DNA of 64,000 nucleotides. Source: Spirosoma validum (GTDB lineage Bacteria; Bacteroidota; Bacteroidia; Cytophagales; Spirosomataceae). Positions 43,212 through 51,482 of the stretch are shown here, in pieces. The stretch covers positions 62,001-126,000 of the forward strand of contig NZ_JACXAA010000001.1 of assembly GCF_014699035.1 (NCBI RefSeq). Direction: 5' to 3'. The notes beneath the pieces were generated by a model. It was not told the DNA's origin and ran no database searches. It saw nothing but the letters and a program-made list of their open reading frames with translations. Position numbers and translations under genes: made by a program. Positions within the stretch are counted from its first letter, which is position 1, and every line of letters starts with the position of its first letter.

Positions 43212-44252
43212 TTAATTCTTAGTTAGCCCTCGGTAGAACTCCAGTCCTTTACGCATTTCAGCGGTTGTTACGGGAATATCGTACGCACAACTCCCCGGCC
43301 CGTCGAGCAACGCCATTCTGATTTGATTTCCACGATTCTTTTTATCCTGAAGTGTCAGAGCCAGAATCGGTTCAATATCCTCATCGGATAGCCTTACATT
43401 CCCATATACGGAAAAAATGTACTCTTCGGTTGCGCTTAAAAGCTCCTGATCGAACATTTTTTTTTGAAAGGCGATAAAAGCCTCTGCAATCATGCCAATA
43501 GCGATGGCTTCACCGTGTAATAAGCGCTTTCGGGGCTGGTTTAGAAAATAGGTTTCCACAGCGTGACCGAGCGTATGCCCAAAGTTCAGAATCTTCCGTA
43601 TACCCTTTTCAGTCGGGTCTTCCGCGACGATACGTTTTTTGACCGCCACTGAGTGAGCCACCAGTGTCGGCCAATCCTGTTCGTCTAAATCACGACGGCG
43701 AATTTCGTCCCACATAACAGCATCAGCGATCAGGCAGTGCTTGATCACTTCTGCGAAACCCGACCGTAGTTCACGTTCCGGCAACGTAGCCAGAAAAGTC
43801 GGATCGATCAGAACGGCATCTGGCTGTTGAAATACACCGATATGGTTTTTGAACCCCCGAAAGTCAATACCCAATTTGCCTCCTACGCTGGCATCAACCT
43901 GAGCTAGTAACGTAGTGGGTAGTTGTGCGAAAGCAATACCGCGTTTATACGTAGCGGCACAAAAACCACCCATGTCGCCGATAACACCCCCTCCAAGATT
44001 AAGCACCAGCGCATGACGGTCAAAATTAGCCCGGGTCAATGCATCCCAGATCAATTCGCACGTAGCGATGTGTTTCTGTTCTTCGCCCGATTTGATACGG
44101 ATAAGCGTGTGTTTTGGTAAAAGCGCCTTTAGGTCAGGGTAACAGAAACGAAACGTATGGTTATCGGCAATGACAGCCATGTCCGAAAAATCATGAGAAT
44201 CCAGAAAAGCAGGAAGGCTTTCGGTAAGCGGGGCGATGGTTACAGTAGACAT
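43212..44252 (-). CDS. aroB: 3-dehydroquinate synthase
   Basis: About 346 residues from ATG 44252 (MSTVTIAPLTESLP); an earlier in-frame ATG at 44267 adds five residues. Turns DAHP into dehydroquinate, step 2 of the shikimate route. NAD- and metal-site motifs: LNLGGGVIGDMGGFCAATYKRGI (split, about residues 88-110), LPTTLLAQVDASVGGKLGIDF (about 115-135), LRSGFAEVIKHCLIAD with the metal Glu, and KILNFGHTLGHAVE (about 231) and LLHGEAIAIGM (about 248) with metal His. No other aromatic-pathway gene adjoins. Confidence 0.97.
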   Translation of the reverse strand: MSTVTIAPLTESLPAFLDSHDFSDMAVIADNHTFRFCYPDLKALLPKHTLIRIKSGEEQKHIATCELIWDALTRANFDRHALVLNLGGGVIGDMGGFCAATYKRGIAFAQLPTTLLAQVDASVGGKLGIDFRGFKNHIGVFQQPDAVLIDPTFLATLPERELRSGFAEVIKHCLIADAVMWDEIRRRDLDEQDWPTLVAHSVAVKKRIVAEDPTEKGIRKILNFGHTLGHAVETYFLNQPRKRLLHGEAIAIGMIAEAFIAFQKKMFDQELLSATEEYIFSVYGNVRLSDEDIEPILALTLQDKKNRGNQIRMALLDGPGSCAYDIPVTTAEMRKGLEFYRGLTKN

Positions 44253-44301
44253 GCCGTAAAAATACATTAGGCGTCGATGGGTATAAAGACAGCCCTATAA
44301 G

Positions 44302-44309
44302 TATTTTTG
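44302..44309 (+). promoter_or_regulatory. TAnnTTTG -7 box ahead of the MFS gene
   Basis: TATTTTTG matches the -7 consensus, 29 bp before the ATG of the MFS transporter and between it and divergent aroB. No clear -33 element. Confidence 0.45.
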
Positions 44310-44338
44310 GTCTTTCTCTCTACTCCTTTCCCCATCGT

Positions 44339-45583
44339 ATGAAAGTCCGCTACCGCGTTCTTACGGGCTTATTTCTGCTTTCTACCATCACCTACCTCGA
44401 CCGCGTTTGCATGAACGTAGTGAGCAAGTATGTGAAAACAGATTTACAGCTTGACAATCAGCAATTTGGTTTGATTCTAGGGGCGTTCTCACTGGCCTAT
44501 GCTTTGTTCGAAATACCGACCGGTGCTCTGGGAGACAAGATTGGTCCCCGCCGTGTGTTAACCCGCGTTGTCCTTTGGTGGTCAGGATTTACTGCCCTAA
44601 CCGGCACCGCGTTTAGTTTTCTCTACTTACTGATCGTTCGGTTTTTGTTTGGCATCGGTGAAGCCGGAGCGTACCCGAATGCATCCATCGCGATAGCACG
44701 CTGGTTCCCGGCTATCGAAGTAGGGCGGGCTCAATCCGTAATCTGGGCTGCTGGCCGCCTGGGTGGTGCCCTAACCCCGTTAATCGTCATTCCACTGGTA
44801 CACTGGGCGGGCTGGCGATGGGCTTTTGTTGCGCTGGGAATGCTGGGGGTTCTGTGGGCGATTGGTTGGTACGTCTGGTTCCGCGACGAACCCGCCGAGA
44901 AGGCCGGTATTAGTGAGGTTGAAGTTCAGGAAATCGAATCCGGGCGACACATCAAACAATCCGACCACCGAATCCCGTGGACAACCATCATCCGTAATCC
45001 TGATTTGTGGGCCCTGATGCTAATGTGTCATTTGTTCTTTTACGGGTCTTATTTCTTCACGAACTGGTCGTCCGTTTATTTTCAGGAAGGGCGTGGGCTC
45101 TCCGAAGATCAAACCAAGAACTTTATTTCGCTCTCTTATTTTCTTGGGGCCATTGGCTGCCTGGTCGGCGGTGTCCTGAGCGACGTATTGACCAAACGAT
45201 ATGGTTTGAAACTAGGGCGTCGGGCTGTGGGTGTAGGCGGACTAGGCTTATCAAGCTTCTTTTTCTTACTGGCAGGCTTGACAACGGATAACCAGACAGC
45301 GGGTTATTTGCTGGCGATCTGTGTCCTGATGAAAGATCTGGCGCTCCCCGTCGCTTTCGCCGTATGCGTCGATATTGGGCAACGTAACGCCGGTACGGTA
45401 ACAGGTGCCATGAATTTTGCGGGTCAGTTGGGCGGCTTTTTCATCACGATCCTGTTCGGCGTTATTGTCGAACAAACCAAAAATTTTAATTATCCCCTAT
45501 TCATGATTGCGGGCTGTCTGTTGGTAAGCGCTTTGCTGTGGCTACGTATCGATCCTACCAAAACAGTAGCCATAAAATCGTAA
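44339..45583 (+). CDS. MFS transporter, anion:cation symporter (ACS) type
   Basis: A 414-residue 12-helix protein of the major facilitator superfamily, close in pattern to sugar-acid transporters (glucarate, galactonate, hexuronate). Signature stretches: TITYLDRVCMNVVSKYV (about residues 16-32), FEIPTGALGDKIGPRRVLTR (loop 2-3 motif, about 57-76), RFLFGIGEAGAYPNASIAIARWFP (split, about 101-124) and GRLGGALTPLIVIPLVHWAGWRWAF. It could import organic acids with protons. It stands alone between aroB and the catalase gene. Confidence 0.9.
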   Translation: MKVRYRVLTGLFLLSTITYLDRVCMNVVSKYVKTDLQLDNQQFGLILGAFSLAYALFEIPTGALGDKIGPRRVLTRVVLWWSGFTALTGTAFSFLYLLIVRFLFGIGEAGAYPNASIAIARWFPAIEVGRAQSVIWAAGRLGGALTPLIVIPLVHWAGWRWAFVALGMLGVLWAIGWYVWFRDEPAEKAGISEVEVQEIESGRHIKQSDHRIPWTTIIRNPDLWALMLMCHLFFYGSYFFTNWSSVYFQEGRGLSEDQTKNFISLSYFLGAIGCLVGGVLSDVLTKRYGLKLGRRAVGVGGLGLSSFFFLLAGLTTDNQTAGYLLAICVLMKDLALPVAFAVCVDIGQRNAGTVTGAMNFAGQLGGFFITILFGVIVEQTKNFNYPLFMIAGCLLVSALLWLRIDPTKTVAIKS

Positions 45584-45662
45584 CGGGACAGCCGCTCTCA
45601 GGGCCGTTCCCTTTCTTTTAGTCTGGCCAAAGGTTTTTTCTTAACTAATGCTGGGGGGGCAC

Positions 45663-45680
45663 GTTGTTCAATTGAACAAC
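45663..45680. promoter_or_regulatory. 18-bp perfect palindrome upstream of manganese catalase
   Basis: GTTGTTCAATTGAACAAC is fully self-complementary and lies 33 bp before the chosen ATG (45714), where a repressor or activator of the catalase gene could bind. The size and symmetry are typical for dimeric regulators. It is not part of a hairpin terminator (no G/C core or T-run). Confidence 0.6.
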
Positions 45681-45713
45681 CATCTGTTCCTTAATCAACA
45701 AAACCTCACGGCT

Positions 45714-46622
45714 ATGATTTTAAAAATGGACCGGCTGCCAATCGAGCTACCGAAACCAAAGAACCCTTCAGCCAACGACGCAGCTGCCCTTCAGGAGTTA
45801 CTGGGTGGTAAATTCGGGGAGATGTCTACCCTGATGAACTATACGTTTCAATCGTTCAACTTTCGGGGACGTAAAAAAATCCGCCCATTCTATGACGTTA
45901 TCGCCAGCATCGCTGGTGAAGAATACGGCCATATTGAAGTCGTGTCCTACGCCATCAATCTATTACTGACGGGTGTAACGAAACGTGGCCATGATCCTGT
46001 TCCGGCTCCGCTTGCTGATGCCGTTAACGCGCGCAATACGTATCACTACATAGCCAGTGGTCAGGGATCGTTACCTGTTGATTCAATGGGTAATTTCTGG
46101 TCCGGTCAGAACGTATTCAGCAGTGGCAATTTGAAACTGGATCTGCTGCATAATTTCTTTCTGGAATGTGGTGCACGGGGCAATAAGATGCGCGCTTATG
46201 AAATGGTAACGGACCCAACGGCACGCACGATGGTTGGCTATCTACTGGTACGCGGAGGACTGCACATAGTTGCCTATGCCAAAGCACTGGAAAAACTGAC
46301 GGGCGTGGAAGTGACGAAACTGTTGCCAATACCAGACCTCAGCAACAACGCTTTTCCGGAAGCAAAGAAATTTATGGAACAGAAGCTCCATTTATCCTTG
46401 TACACCTTTAGCCAGGATGACTACAAACAAGCCGGCTTGATTTGGAATGGTCCTCACCCTGACGATGGGCAGGAATGTTTCGTCGTAGAAGGAGCAATTC
46501 CAGGCCATCCCGTACCGGATCTGGAAGAAGAGCCTCAGCTTAACTCACCAGGCGCCGACGACTTCGACCCACAGGTGTTTGCCGACATGGCGAAGAAAAT
46601 GGGCATTAAATACGAATACTAG
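45714..46622 (+). CDS. Manganese catalase-family protein
   Basis: About 302 residues from ATG 45714 (MILKMDRLPIELP). An in-frame ATG at 45648 would place the upstream palindrome inside the gene, so it is rejected. It has the ferritin-like four-helix fold with dinuclear manganese ligands: Glu in KFGEMSTLMNYTFQSFNFRG (split, about 36-55), Glu and His in IAGEEYGHIEVVSY (about 66-79), Glu in FFLECGARGNKMRAYE (about 145-160) and His in RGGLHIVAYAKALEKLTG (about 179-196). It should break down hydrogen peroxide in the cytosol. It is flanked by the palindrome upstream and a perfect 36-bp hairpin downstream. Confidence 0.93.
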   Translation: MILKMDRLPIELPKPKNPSANDAAALQELLGGKFGEMSTLMNYTFQSFNFRGRKKIRPFYDVIASIAGEEYGHIEVVSYAINLLLTGVTKRGHDPVPAPLADAVNARNTYHYIASGQGSLPVDSMGNFWSGQNVFSSGNLKLDLLHNFFLECGARGNKMRAYEMVTDPTARTMVGYLLVRGGLHIVAYAKALEKLTGVEVTKLLPIPDLSNNAFPEAKKFMEQKLHLSLYTFSQDDYKQAGLIWNGPHPDDGQECFVVEGAIPGHPVPDLEEEPQLNSPGADDFDPQVFADMAKKMGIKYEY

Positions 46623-46713
46623 TAAAGAGGAGGAAGGGGAAGAAAGGGAGTAGAGGGAAAAGGCAGTTTATGCTTAGTCCCTCTACTCCCTTTCTTCCCC
46701 TTCCTCCTCTTTA
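46623..46713. terminator. 36-bp perfect G/A-C/T hairpin between convergent genes
   Basis: Arm 46623-46658 is exactly complementary to 46678-46713, loop 19 nt. It begins just after the catalase stop and ends 2 nt before the stop of the convergent aminotransferase gene. The 30-nt core (46629-46658) matches 28 of 30 bases of the arm at 29181-29210, and the two changes are mirrored in the right arms. Confidence 0.85.
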
Positions 46714-46715
46714 TC

Positions 46716-47855
46716 CTACGAAATAACCTTCAATCCTTCAGCGAATGCCTGCATTTGCGGCATTGTACCCAGGCTCACGCGGCACCAGTACTGACCGTCA
46801 AACTTCCACTGGCGAATGCTCACGCCCTGGTCCATCATCCGCGCAACGAAATCTTCGCCTTTCATCCGAATCGGGAACATCACGAAGTTAGCGCCCGATG
46901 GCAGCGGTTCGTAGCTATGCTGCTTTAGCACGCCGTATAGGTAATCTTTCGACTCCTTAGCCTTGCCCAGCGAGAACTTGACGAAATCTTTGTCCTGCAA
47001 ACTGACAGCAGCTGCCCGCAAGGTAGTCATGCTCAGGCCGCTGCCACCCGTCGAGAATTTGGTGATTTGCTCGATCAGCTCAGGTTTTGCAATCATGTAA
47101 CCAGTACGTAGACCCGCAAAACCGTGTACTTTAGAGAACGTCCGGGTGATAATCACGTTACTACCCTTTTTAACCATATCGACCATTGAGTAAGCCTTTG
47201 GATCAGGCGTGTAGTCAATATAGGCTTCGTCTACCAGAATCGGCGTCTTCGCACCAACGGATTCGCAGAACGCCCGCAGTTTGGCAGGATCAACAGTAAT
47301 AGCCGTTGGGTTATTGGGGTTACAGAGGTAAACCATACCTGTCTGACTCCCCACACGCTCATTCAGTTTATTCAAATTGATGTCGTACCCATCAGCTGCC
47401 ACGAGCGGTACCCGGTCCATGGTGATGCCGTGTTTTACAGCAGCGCGAGGCAGCGCGTCAAACGTTGGATCTGGAGCCACAATGGTACGTCCGGCATTAG
47501 GCCGATAGGCTGCCCAAAGCGAAGCCGCCGTAAGCAACTCACCTGAACCAGCGCCCAGCAAAATATATTCTTCAGGTACACCTTCCGTTTCGGCAACTAA
47601 CTTGCGAAACTGACGGGCGTATTCCATCGCATAGAGATAGCCATCAGGAGCCGCTTCTGTGATGGTTTTGAGCGCCTTTGGTGAGGGGCCGTACGGATTT
47701 TCGTTTGCTGACAAACGGGCTTTCAGCATGCCTTTGGGCGGTTTATAACCGACTGGCATTTCGGGTTCCGGTTCGCAGAACGCAGCTGGAGCAGCAGCCA
47801 GAGTCAGGCCAGATAACATACTGGCCCGGAGCCAGTCACGACGATTGATTGACAT
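46716..47855 (-). CDS. Class I/II aminotransferase (HisC-like) with twin-arginine signal
   Basis: A 379-residue PLP enzyme. The first 28 residues read as a Tat signal (NRRDWLRASMLSGLTLAAAPAAF). The fold then follows the histidinol-phosphate aminotransferase type: LSANENPYGPSPKAL (about residues 49-63), LLGAGSGELLTAASLWAA, VYLCNPNNPTAITVD (about 180-194), ILVDEAYIDYTP (about 214) and PLP lysine in TRTFSKVHGFAGLRTGYMIA (split, about 239-258), plus SGANFVMFP and the closing CRVSLGTMPQMQAF. Catalytic parts look complete. Tat export of a folded PLP enzyme would put it in the periplasm, with an unknown amino donor. A cytosolic HisC is not excluded, but no start after the signal gives a normal N-terminus. 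Confidence 0.87.
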   Translation of the reverse strand: MSINRRDWLRASMLSGLTLAAAPAAFCEPEPEMPVGYKPPKGMLKARLSANENPYGPSPKALKTITEAAPDGYLYAMEYARQFRKLVAETEGVPEEYILLGAGSGELLTAASLWAAYRPNAGRTIVAPDPTFDALPRAAVKHGITMDRVPLVAADGYDINLNKLNERVGSQTGMVYLCNPNNPTAITVDPAKLRAFCESVGAKTPILVDEAYIDYTPDPKAYSMVDMVKKGSNVIITRTFSKVHGFAGLRTGYMIAKPELIEQITKFSTGGSGLSMTTLRAAAVSLQDKDFVKFSLGKAKESKDYLYGVLKQHSYEPLPSGANFVMFPIRMKGEDFVARMMDQGVSIRQWKFDGQYWCRVSLGTMPQMQAFAEGLKVIS

Positions 47856-48253
47856 AAGAGAACGTTAATCTTAACGCATCAATAGATAAAGTGAAGAATA
47901 TCGTATTTGGTAACCAGCAACTTACGACTAAAAAAGAGGAAGACTCGATCAAGTCACTGACCTATCAAAGATACGGCTTAATCAGACCACCTCAAATAAT
48001 ATTTTTGCTAAAAGGGCTATTTACTATATAAAATTTTACAGAATCCAATTACTTCAAAATATAATATAAAACATATAGTTACCCACATAATCAATTACCA
48101 CTATACCAAAACTAGTTAACTGACTATTCGGCATTCCAGCCTGATCGGTTACGTAGCAGCATTAAGGCATCAACTCCGTTATTTAATCCTCAAAACTCGC
48201 ATGATTTTGCCTCTATGTACGTTACTTAATTACAGGGCCTTGGCATATATGTT
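47856..48253. other. A/T-rich divergent intergenic region
   Basis: A 398-bp gap between the divergent aminotransferase and MbnP genes, strongly A/T-rich from about 47990 to 48110. It holds a small dyad at 47873-47886 and no exact TAnnTTTG box or convincing open frame. Both promoters must lie here. Confidence 0.5.
47873..47886. promoter_or_regulatory. Small dyad ahead of the Tat aminotransferase
   Basis: CGTTAA and TTAACG separated by TC form a 14-bp dyad 18 bp upstream of the aminotransferase start. It could be an operator, but such a short A/T dyad may be chance. Confidence 0.25.
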
Positions 48254-49057
48254 ATGAAAAATACCAGTACACTTGGGTTGTTTTTAGCGGTAATCATTAC
48301 GTTATCAGTCGTTTCCTGTAATACGTCCGATCCCGTATTTGACGCTCCTGTTCCGGGCAAGATGCAGCTGCTTTTTGATAACGTGGCTGGCTCAGCCGAC
48401 CTTAAACTAAACGCCAGTACGTATCAGAACGCAGCCGGCGAATCGTTTACGGTCACGAAATTCAATTACTTTATCAGCAATCTTCGACTGCGTAAAGAGG
48501 ATGGTAGCGAATACGTTGTCCCCCAGAACAGCAGCTATTTTCTTATTGAAGAAGAGAAACCGGCTTCTCAAACGATTACGCTGAACAATGTTCCTGCTGG
48601 TAAGTATACCGGACTAACTTTCCTGATAGGAGTTGACAGTCTGCGTAGCATGGCCGACGTTAGCCAACGGACCGGAGCTCTTGACCCGGGCACCAACAAT
48701 GGTATGTACTGGGACTGGAACTCAGGCTATATTTTCATGAAACTGGAAGGCATTTCGGCTGTAGCACCCGCAGCTCAGAACAATACGTTCTTTTACCACA
48801 TTGGTGGTTTTGGCAGGAGTACCGTTAAAATTAACAACCTGCGTACGGTTACGCTCTCCTTCAGGAATGATGTCGTCAATGTACAAATGGACGCTACGCC
48901 TGCTCTTCGAATCACAACCGATGCGCTGAAGATCTTCAACGGACCCACCCAGCTAAGTATCGCACAACACCCATCCGTTATGTTCGATACGTTTTCAACT
49001 AACGTGGCGAATAACTACGTGCAAATGTTTAGTTACGACCGGGTTCAGGCGAATTAA
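48254..49057 (+). CDS. MbnP-family copper-binding lipoprotein
   Basis: A 267-residue lipoprotein (signal with lipobox LSVVSC, Cys22). The domain matches MbnP: MQLLFDNVAGSADLKL (about residues 37-52), YFISNLRLRKEDGSEYVVPQ (about 72-91), VPAGKYTGLTFLIGVDSL (about 115-132), GMYWDWNSGYIFMKLEG (about 152-168) and FFYHIGGFG (about 181). In the described MbnP/MbnH pair MbnH oxidises a Trp of MbnP to kynurenine, making a copper site. Here the only two Trp residues lie in YWDWN, so one should be the target. Its stop and the MbnH-like start overlap by one base (TAATG). Confidence 0.9.
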   Translation: MKNTSTLGLFLAVIITLSVVSCNTSDPVFDAPVPGKMQLLFDNVAGSADLKLNASTYQNAAGESFTVTKFNYFISNLRLRKEDGSEYVVPQNSSYFLIEEEKPASQTITLNNVPAGKYTGLTFLIGVDSLRSMADVSQRTGALDPGTNNGMYWDWNSGYIFMKLEGISAVAPAAQNNTFFYHIGGFGRSTVKINNLRTVTLSFRNDVVNVQMDATPALRITTDALKIFNGPTQLSIAQHPSVMFDTFSTNVANNYVQMFSYDRVQAN

Positions 49058-50169
49058 TGAATACGTTACGTACGATATCGACAAAACGGATCTGGCTTAC
49101 TGTCAGTGTTTTTCTGTTTGGCTTAGCCGTTGCCTGCCAAAGCAGCAAAGAGCCTGACCCAGTAGTACCGCCTGATCCGGGCCCGCCGGGCGGTGGCATC
49201 GAGTACAAACCAACGCCTGTAACGCTTCGTAAACCGGCCAACTTTCCAGACGTCATTTATAACATCAGTCAGAATCCGCTGACGGTTGAAGGGGTAGCTT
49301 TAGGTAAATCGCTATTTTATGACGCCCAACTCTCGCGAGACAGCACGGTTAGTTGTGGTTTCTGCCATCAGCAATTTGCGGGCTTCGGACATTCTGACCA
49401 CGCATTGAGTCATGGTATCGGTGGCAAATTCGGATCGCGGAACGTACCGGGTTTGCAGAATCTTGCCTGGGAGCGCGAGTTCTTCTGGGATGGGGGTGTA
49501 ACCAGTCTGGATGAGTTACCTCTGACGCCCATTCAGAACCCTGTTGAAATGGATCTCAAATTCTCGGAAGCGCTGAGTCGTGTGCAGAAAAGCCCAAAAT
49601 ATCCGGCTATGTTCAAATCGGCTTTTGATTCGGACACGGTCACTACAGCACGTTTTCTGAAAGCCATTTCACAGTTTTTACTAACGCTTGTATCAGCAGA
49701 TTCCCGCTACGATAAATACGTTCGAAAAGAAGCAGGGGGCGATTTAACGACCGATGAATTAGCTGGATTGGCTCTGTTTCAGCAAAAGTGCTCGACTTGC
49801 CACGCAACTGATTTATTTACCGACCGGAGTTACCGAAATAACGGCCTGCCCGTCGGCGCCATCAATGATCAGGGACGTTACGTCATTACGTTGAACGAAG
49901 CCGACCGATTGAAGTTTAAAGTGCCAAGCCTACGTAACGTCGAGCGGACGTTTCCGTACATGCACGATGGTCGTTTTACTACGTTAGAGCAAGTAGTTGA
50001 TCACTATCGAAGTGGCGTAAAAGATTCACCTACCCTCGATCCGGCCTTGAAAGTAAACGGTCAGCCCGGCATTGCCTTGACCGACATCGAAAAGAGGCAG
50101 GTAATTGCTTTCCTGAAAACGCTAACCGACAATACATTCATTAATAATCGGGATTTTAGCGCAAACTAA
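49057..50169 (+). CDS. MbnH/MauG-type diheme cytochrome c peroxidase family protein
   Basis: A 370-residue exported protein (lipoprotein signal, lipobox LAVAC) with two heme-binding CxxCH sites: CGFCH in STVSCGFCHQQFAGFGH (about residues 97-113) and CSTCH in FQQKCSTCHATDLFTD (about 247-262). Other family stretches are VALGKSLFYDAQLSRD (about 82-97), RNVPGLQNLAWEREFFWDGG and VPSLRNVERTFPYMHDGRF (about 290-308). By family and by its overlap with MbnP it should oxidise that partner in the periplasm instead of simply removing peroxide. No methanobactin gene is near. Confidence 0.92.
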   Translation: MNTLRTISTKRIWLTVSVFLFGLAVACQSSKEPDPVVPPDPGPPGGGIEYKPTPVTLRKPANFPDVIYNISQNPLTVEGVALGKSLFYDAQLSRDSTVSCGFCHQQFAGFGHSDHALSHGIGGKFGSRNVPGLQNLAWEREFFWDGGVTSLDELPLTPIQNPVEMDLKFSEALSRVQKSPKYPAMFKSAFDSDTVTTARFLKAISQFLLTLVSADSRYDKYVRKEAGGDLTTDELAGLALFQQKCSTCHATDLFTDRSYRNNGLPVGAINDQGRYVITLNEADRLKFKVPSLRNVERTFPYMHDGRFTTLEQVVDHYRSGVKDSPTLDPALKVNGQPGIALTDIEKRQVIAFLKTLTDNTFINNRDFSAN

Positions 50170-50546
50170 TGAACGTGGTTTAGCCGATGCTGACGGATAT
50201 TTAATAAATGGCTGATCACCAGACCAGCGGAGGCCGTATAAGCAAGATATTCGAAAACGGGATTTACTTCTTCCAGGAGAAGAGCTATTGTAAATAAACC
50301 CAGAAATCCCCAGAGGCTTTTCTTAATGATAGGGGGAGCATAATGCCGAGTTGCGAAATAAACGGCAATGATATTGATGCCGATGAAAACATAATCCAGG
50401 CTCAGATAACCAACGCGAAGCTTTTCATCCTGCATCAACGCTGTCGTCATGAGTAGGATGGGCGTAATCAGGCAGTGAATGATACACAACACCGAGCCAG
50501 TAATACCAATGTAGTCAGCTTTGCGGGAGAGAATATCTGTTTTCAT
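50166..50546 (-). CDS. MerC-domain membrane protein
   Basis: A 126-residue protein with four membrane segments and the MerC signature near the start: DYIGITGSVLCIIHCLITPIL (about residues 11-31) with the Cys-x4-Cys pair. MerC proteins move mercuric or other soft metal ions, or have a poorly known role in Bacteroidota, where they often lie by MbnP/MbnH or Fur genes. Its stop overlaps that of the MbnH-like gene on the other strand, leaving no gap. Metal handling together with the MbnPH pair is inferred. Confidence 0.87.
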   Translation of the reverse strand: MKTDILSRKADYIGITGSVLCIIHCLITPILLMTTALMQDEKLRVGYLSLDYVFIGINIIAVYFATRHYAPPIIKKSLWGFLGLFTIALLLEEVNPVFEYLAYTASAGLVISHLLNIRQHRLNHVH

Positions 50547-50658
50547 AAGCAGGGCAAAAATACGACGCTTTTTGGCAATCGTAGTCTTGGTAACCCGGTT
50601 TTTTGCAACAAAGTTGCGAAACGCCTTAAAATTTAGAAAAATGGTCCTCTCATAGTTA

Positions 50659-51360
50659 TTAATTAGCCTTAGTCAGCAGCGTATATCCCATCAGCTTACC
50701 GTTTTTGTTATAGGTTTCTGATTTGATGTCAAAAATCTGGCTATCTACTCGATAACTAACTACCTGCATTGAATTTCGAATGGGTATGCCCATGACCCGG
50801 CTTTCGAAACTCATATCTGATTTGATTTTGTAGGTATCGAATGTTCCGGCGGGTGTTGTAATTGGGGCTTTGCTTTCAACCTGCCGATTCGACATAACCA
50901 TGTTCATGTTCATCATAGTGTTACCGTTACTGACCATTTCAGCTTCCATTTGCCCGTCGCTCAGTTTCTGACCGACGCTTAATTTGCCCGGATATACAAG
51001 CTTATTGCTTTTCAGCTTCATCTCAGCATCCTTCATGGCTGTGGCCTGCATGGACTGCATCATGCCCGACAGATCAGCGATTAGCTCATTCCCTGTACAG
51101 GTATAATGAATGACATAAGGAGTTCGCTGTTTTCCTTTTTCATCCTCAAACTGAGCTGTAATGTCCATAACTGTCGAGCTTCCTTCTTTATGAACATCCT
51201 TAACCTGATATGAGATTTTGCCGGTAGGCTTGTCTTTAGCGTTAAACGTACTCATTTCGTAACTCGTACCAGCCTTAAGAGTCATACCCAGACAATCCTG
51301 AGCCCAACCTTTAGACGTTATAGTCGTGATTATCAGCAGTAGAAAAACAAGGACTTTCAT
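50659..51360 (-). CDS. TapB-like/DUF3108-like secreted protein
   Basis: About 233 residues from ATG 51360 (MKVLVFLLLIITTITSKGWAQ, a Sec signal); an earlier in-frame ATG at 51372 adds four residues. The body resembles the TapB/DUF3108-like beta fold of Bacteroidota: CLGMTLKAGTSYEMSTFNAKDK (split), KISYQVKDVHKEGSSTVMDI, LVYPGKLSVGQKLSDGQME, TTPAGTFDTYKIKSDMSF and KLMGYTLLTKAN at the end. Role unknown. Its own promoter is seen upstream. Confidence 0.75.
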   Translation of the reverse strand: MKVLVFLLLIITTITSKGWAQDCLGMTLKAGTSYEMSTFNAKDKPTGKISYQVKDVHKEGSSTVMDITAQFEDEKGKQRTPYVIHYTCTGNELIADLSGMMQSMQATAMKDAEMKLKSNKLVYPGKLSVGQKLSDGQMEAEMVSNGNTMMNMNMVMSNRQVESKAPITTPAGTFDTYKIKSDMSFESRVMGIPIRNSMQVVSYRVDSQIFDIKSETYNKNGKLMGYTLLTKAN

Positions 51361-51388
51361 GCGAACGAACATTATTTGGTTTATAGAC

Positions 51389-51422
51389 CAAAGGTAAATC
51401 TACCAACAAACTAATTATCAAA
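51389..51422 (-). promoter_or_regulatory. Candidate promoter of the TapB-like gene
   Basis: On the minus strand TTTG (51422-51419), a 22-bp spacer and TACCTTTG (51396-51389) fit the Bacteroidota -33/-7 pattern with a spacer 1-2 bp longer than usual. Start near 51383, leader about 22 nt. Confidence 0.5.
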
Positions 51423-51482
51423 TCCTTGAGGGAACGGCATGAATGATGACTTATAGTGAAGTAGTTTACATTCATCATTCTT

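Noticed and set aside
45584..45620. Hairpin terminator after the MFS gene
   Set aside because: Only short, bulged pairing is possible between GGGACAGCC and GGCCGTTCCC; too weak to call.
48254..50546. Methanobactin operon
   Set aside because: MbnP and MbnH homologues are present, but no precursor peptide or MbnB/MbnC-like gene is seen.
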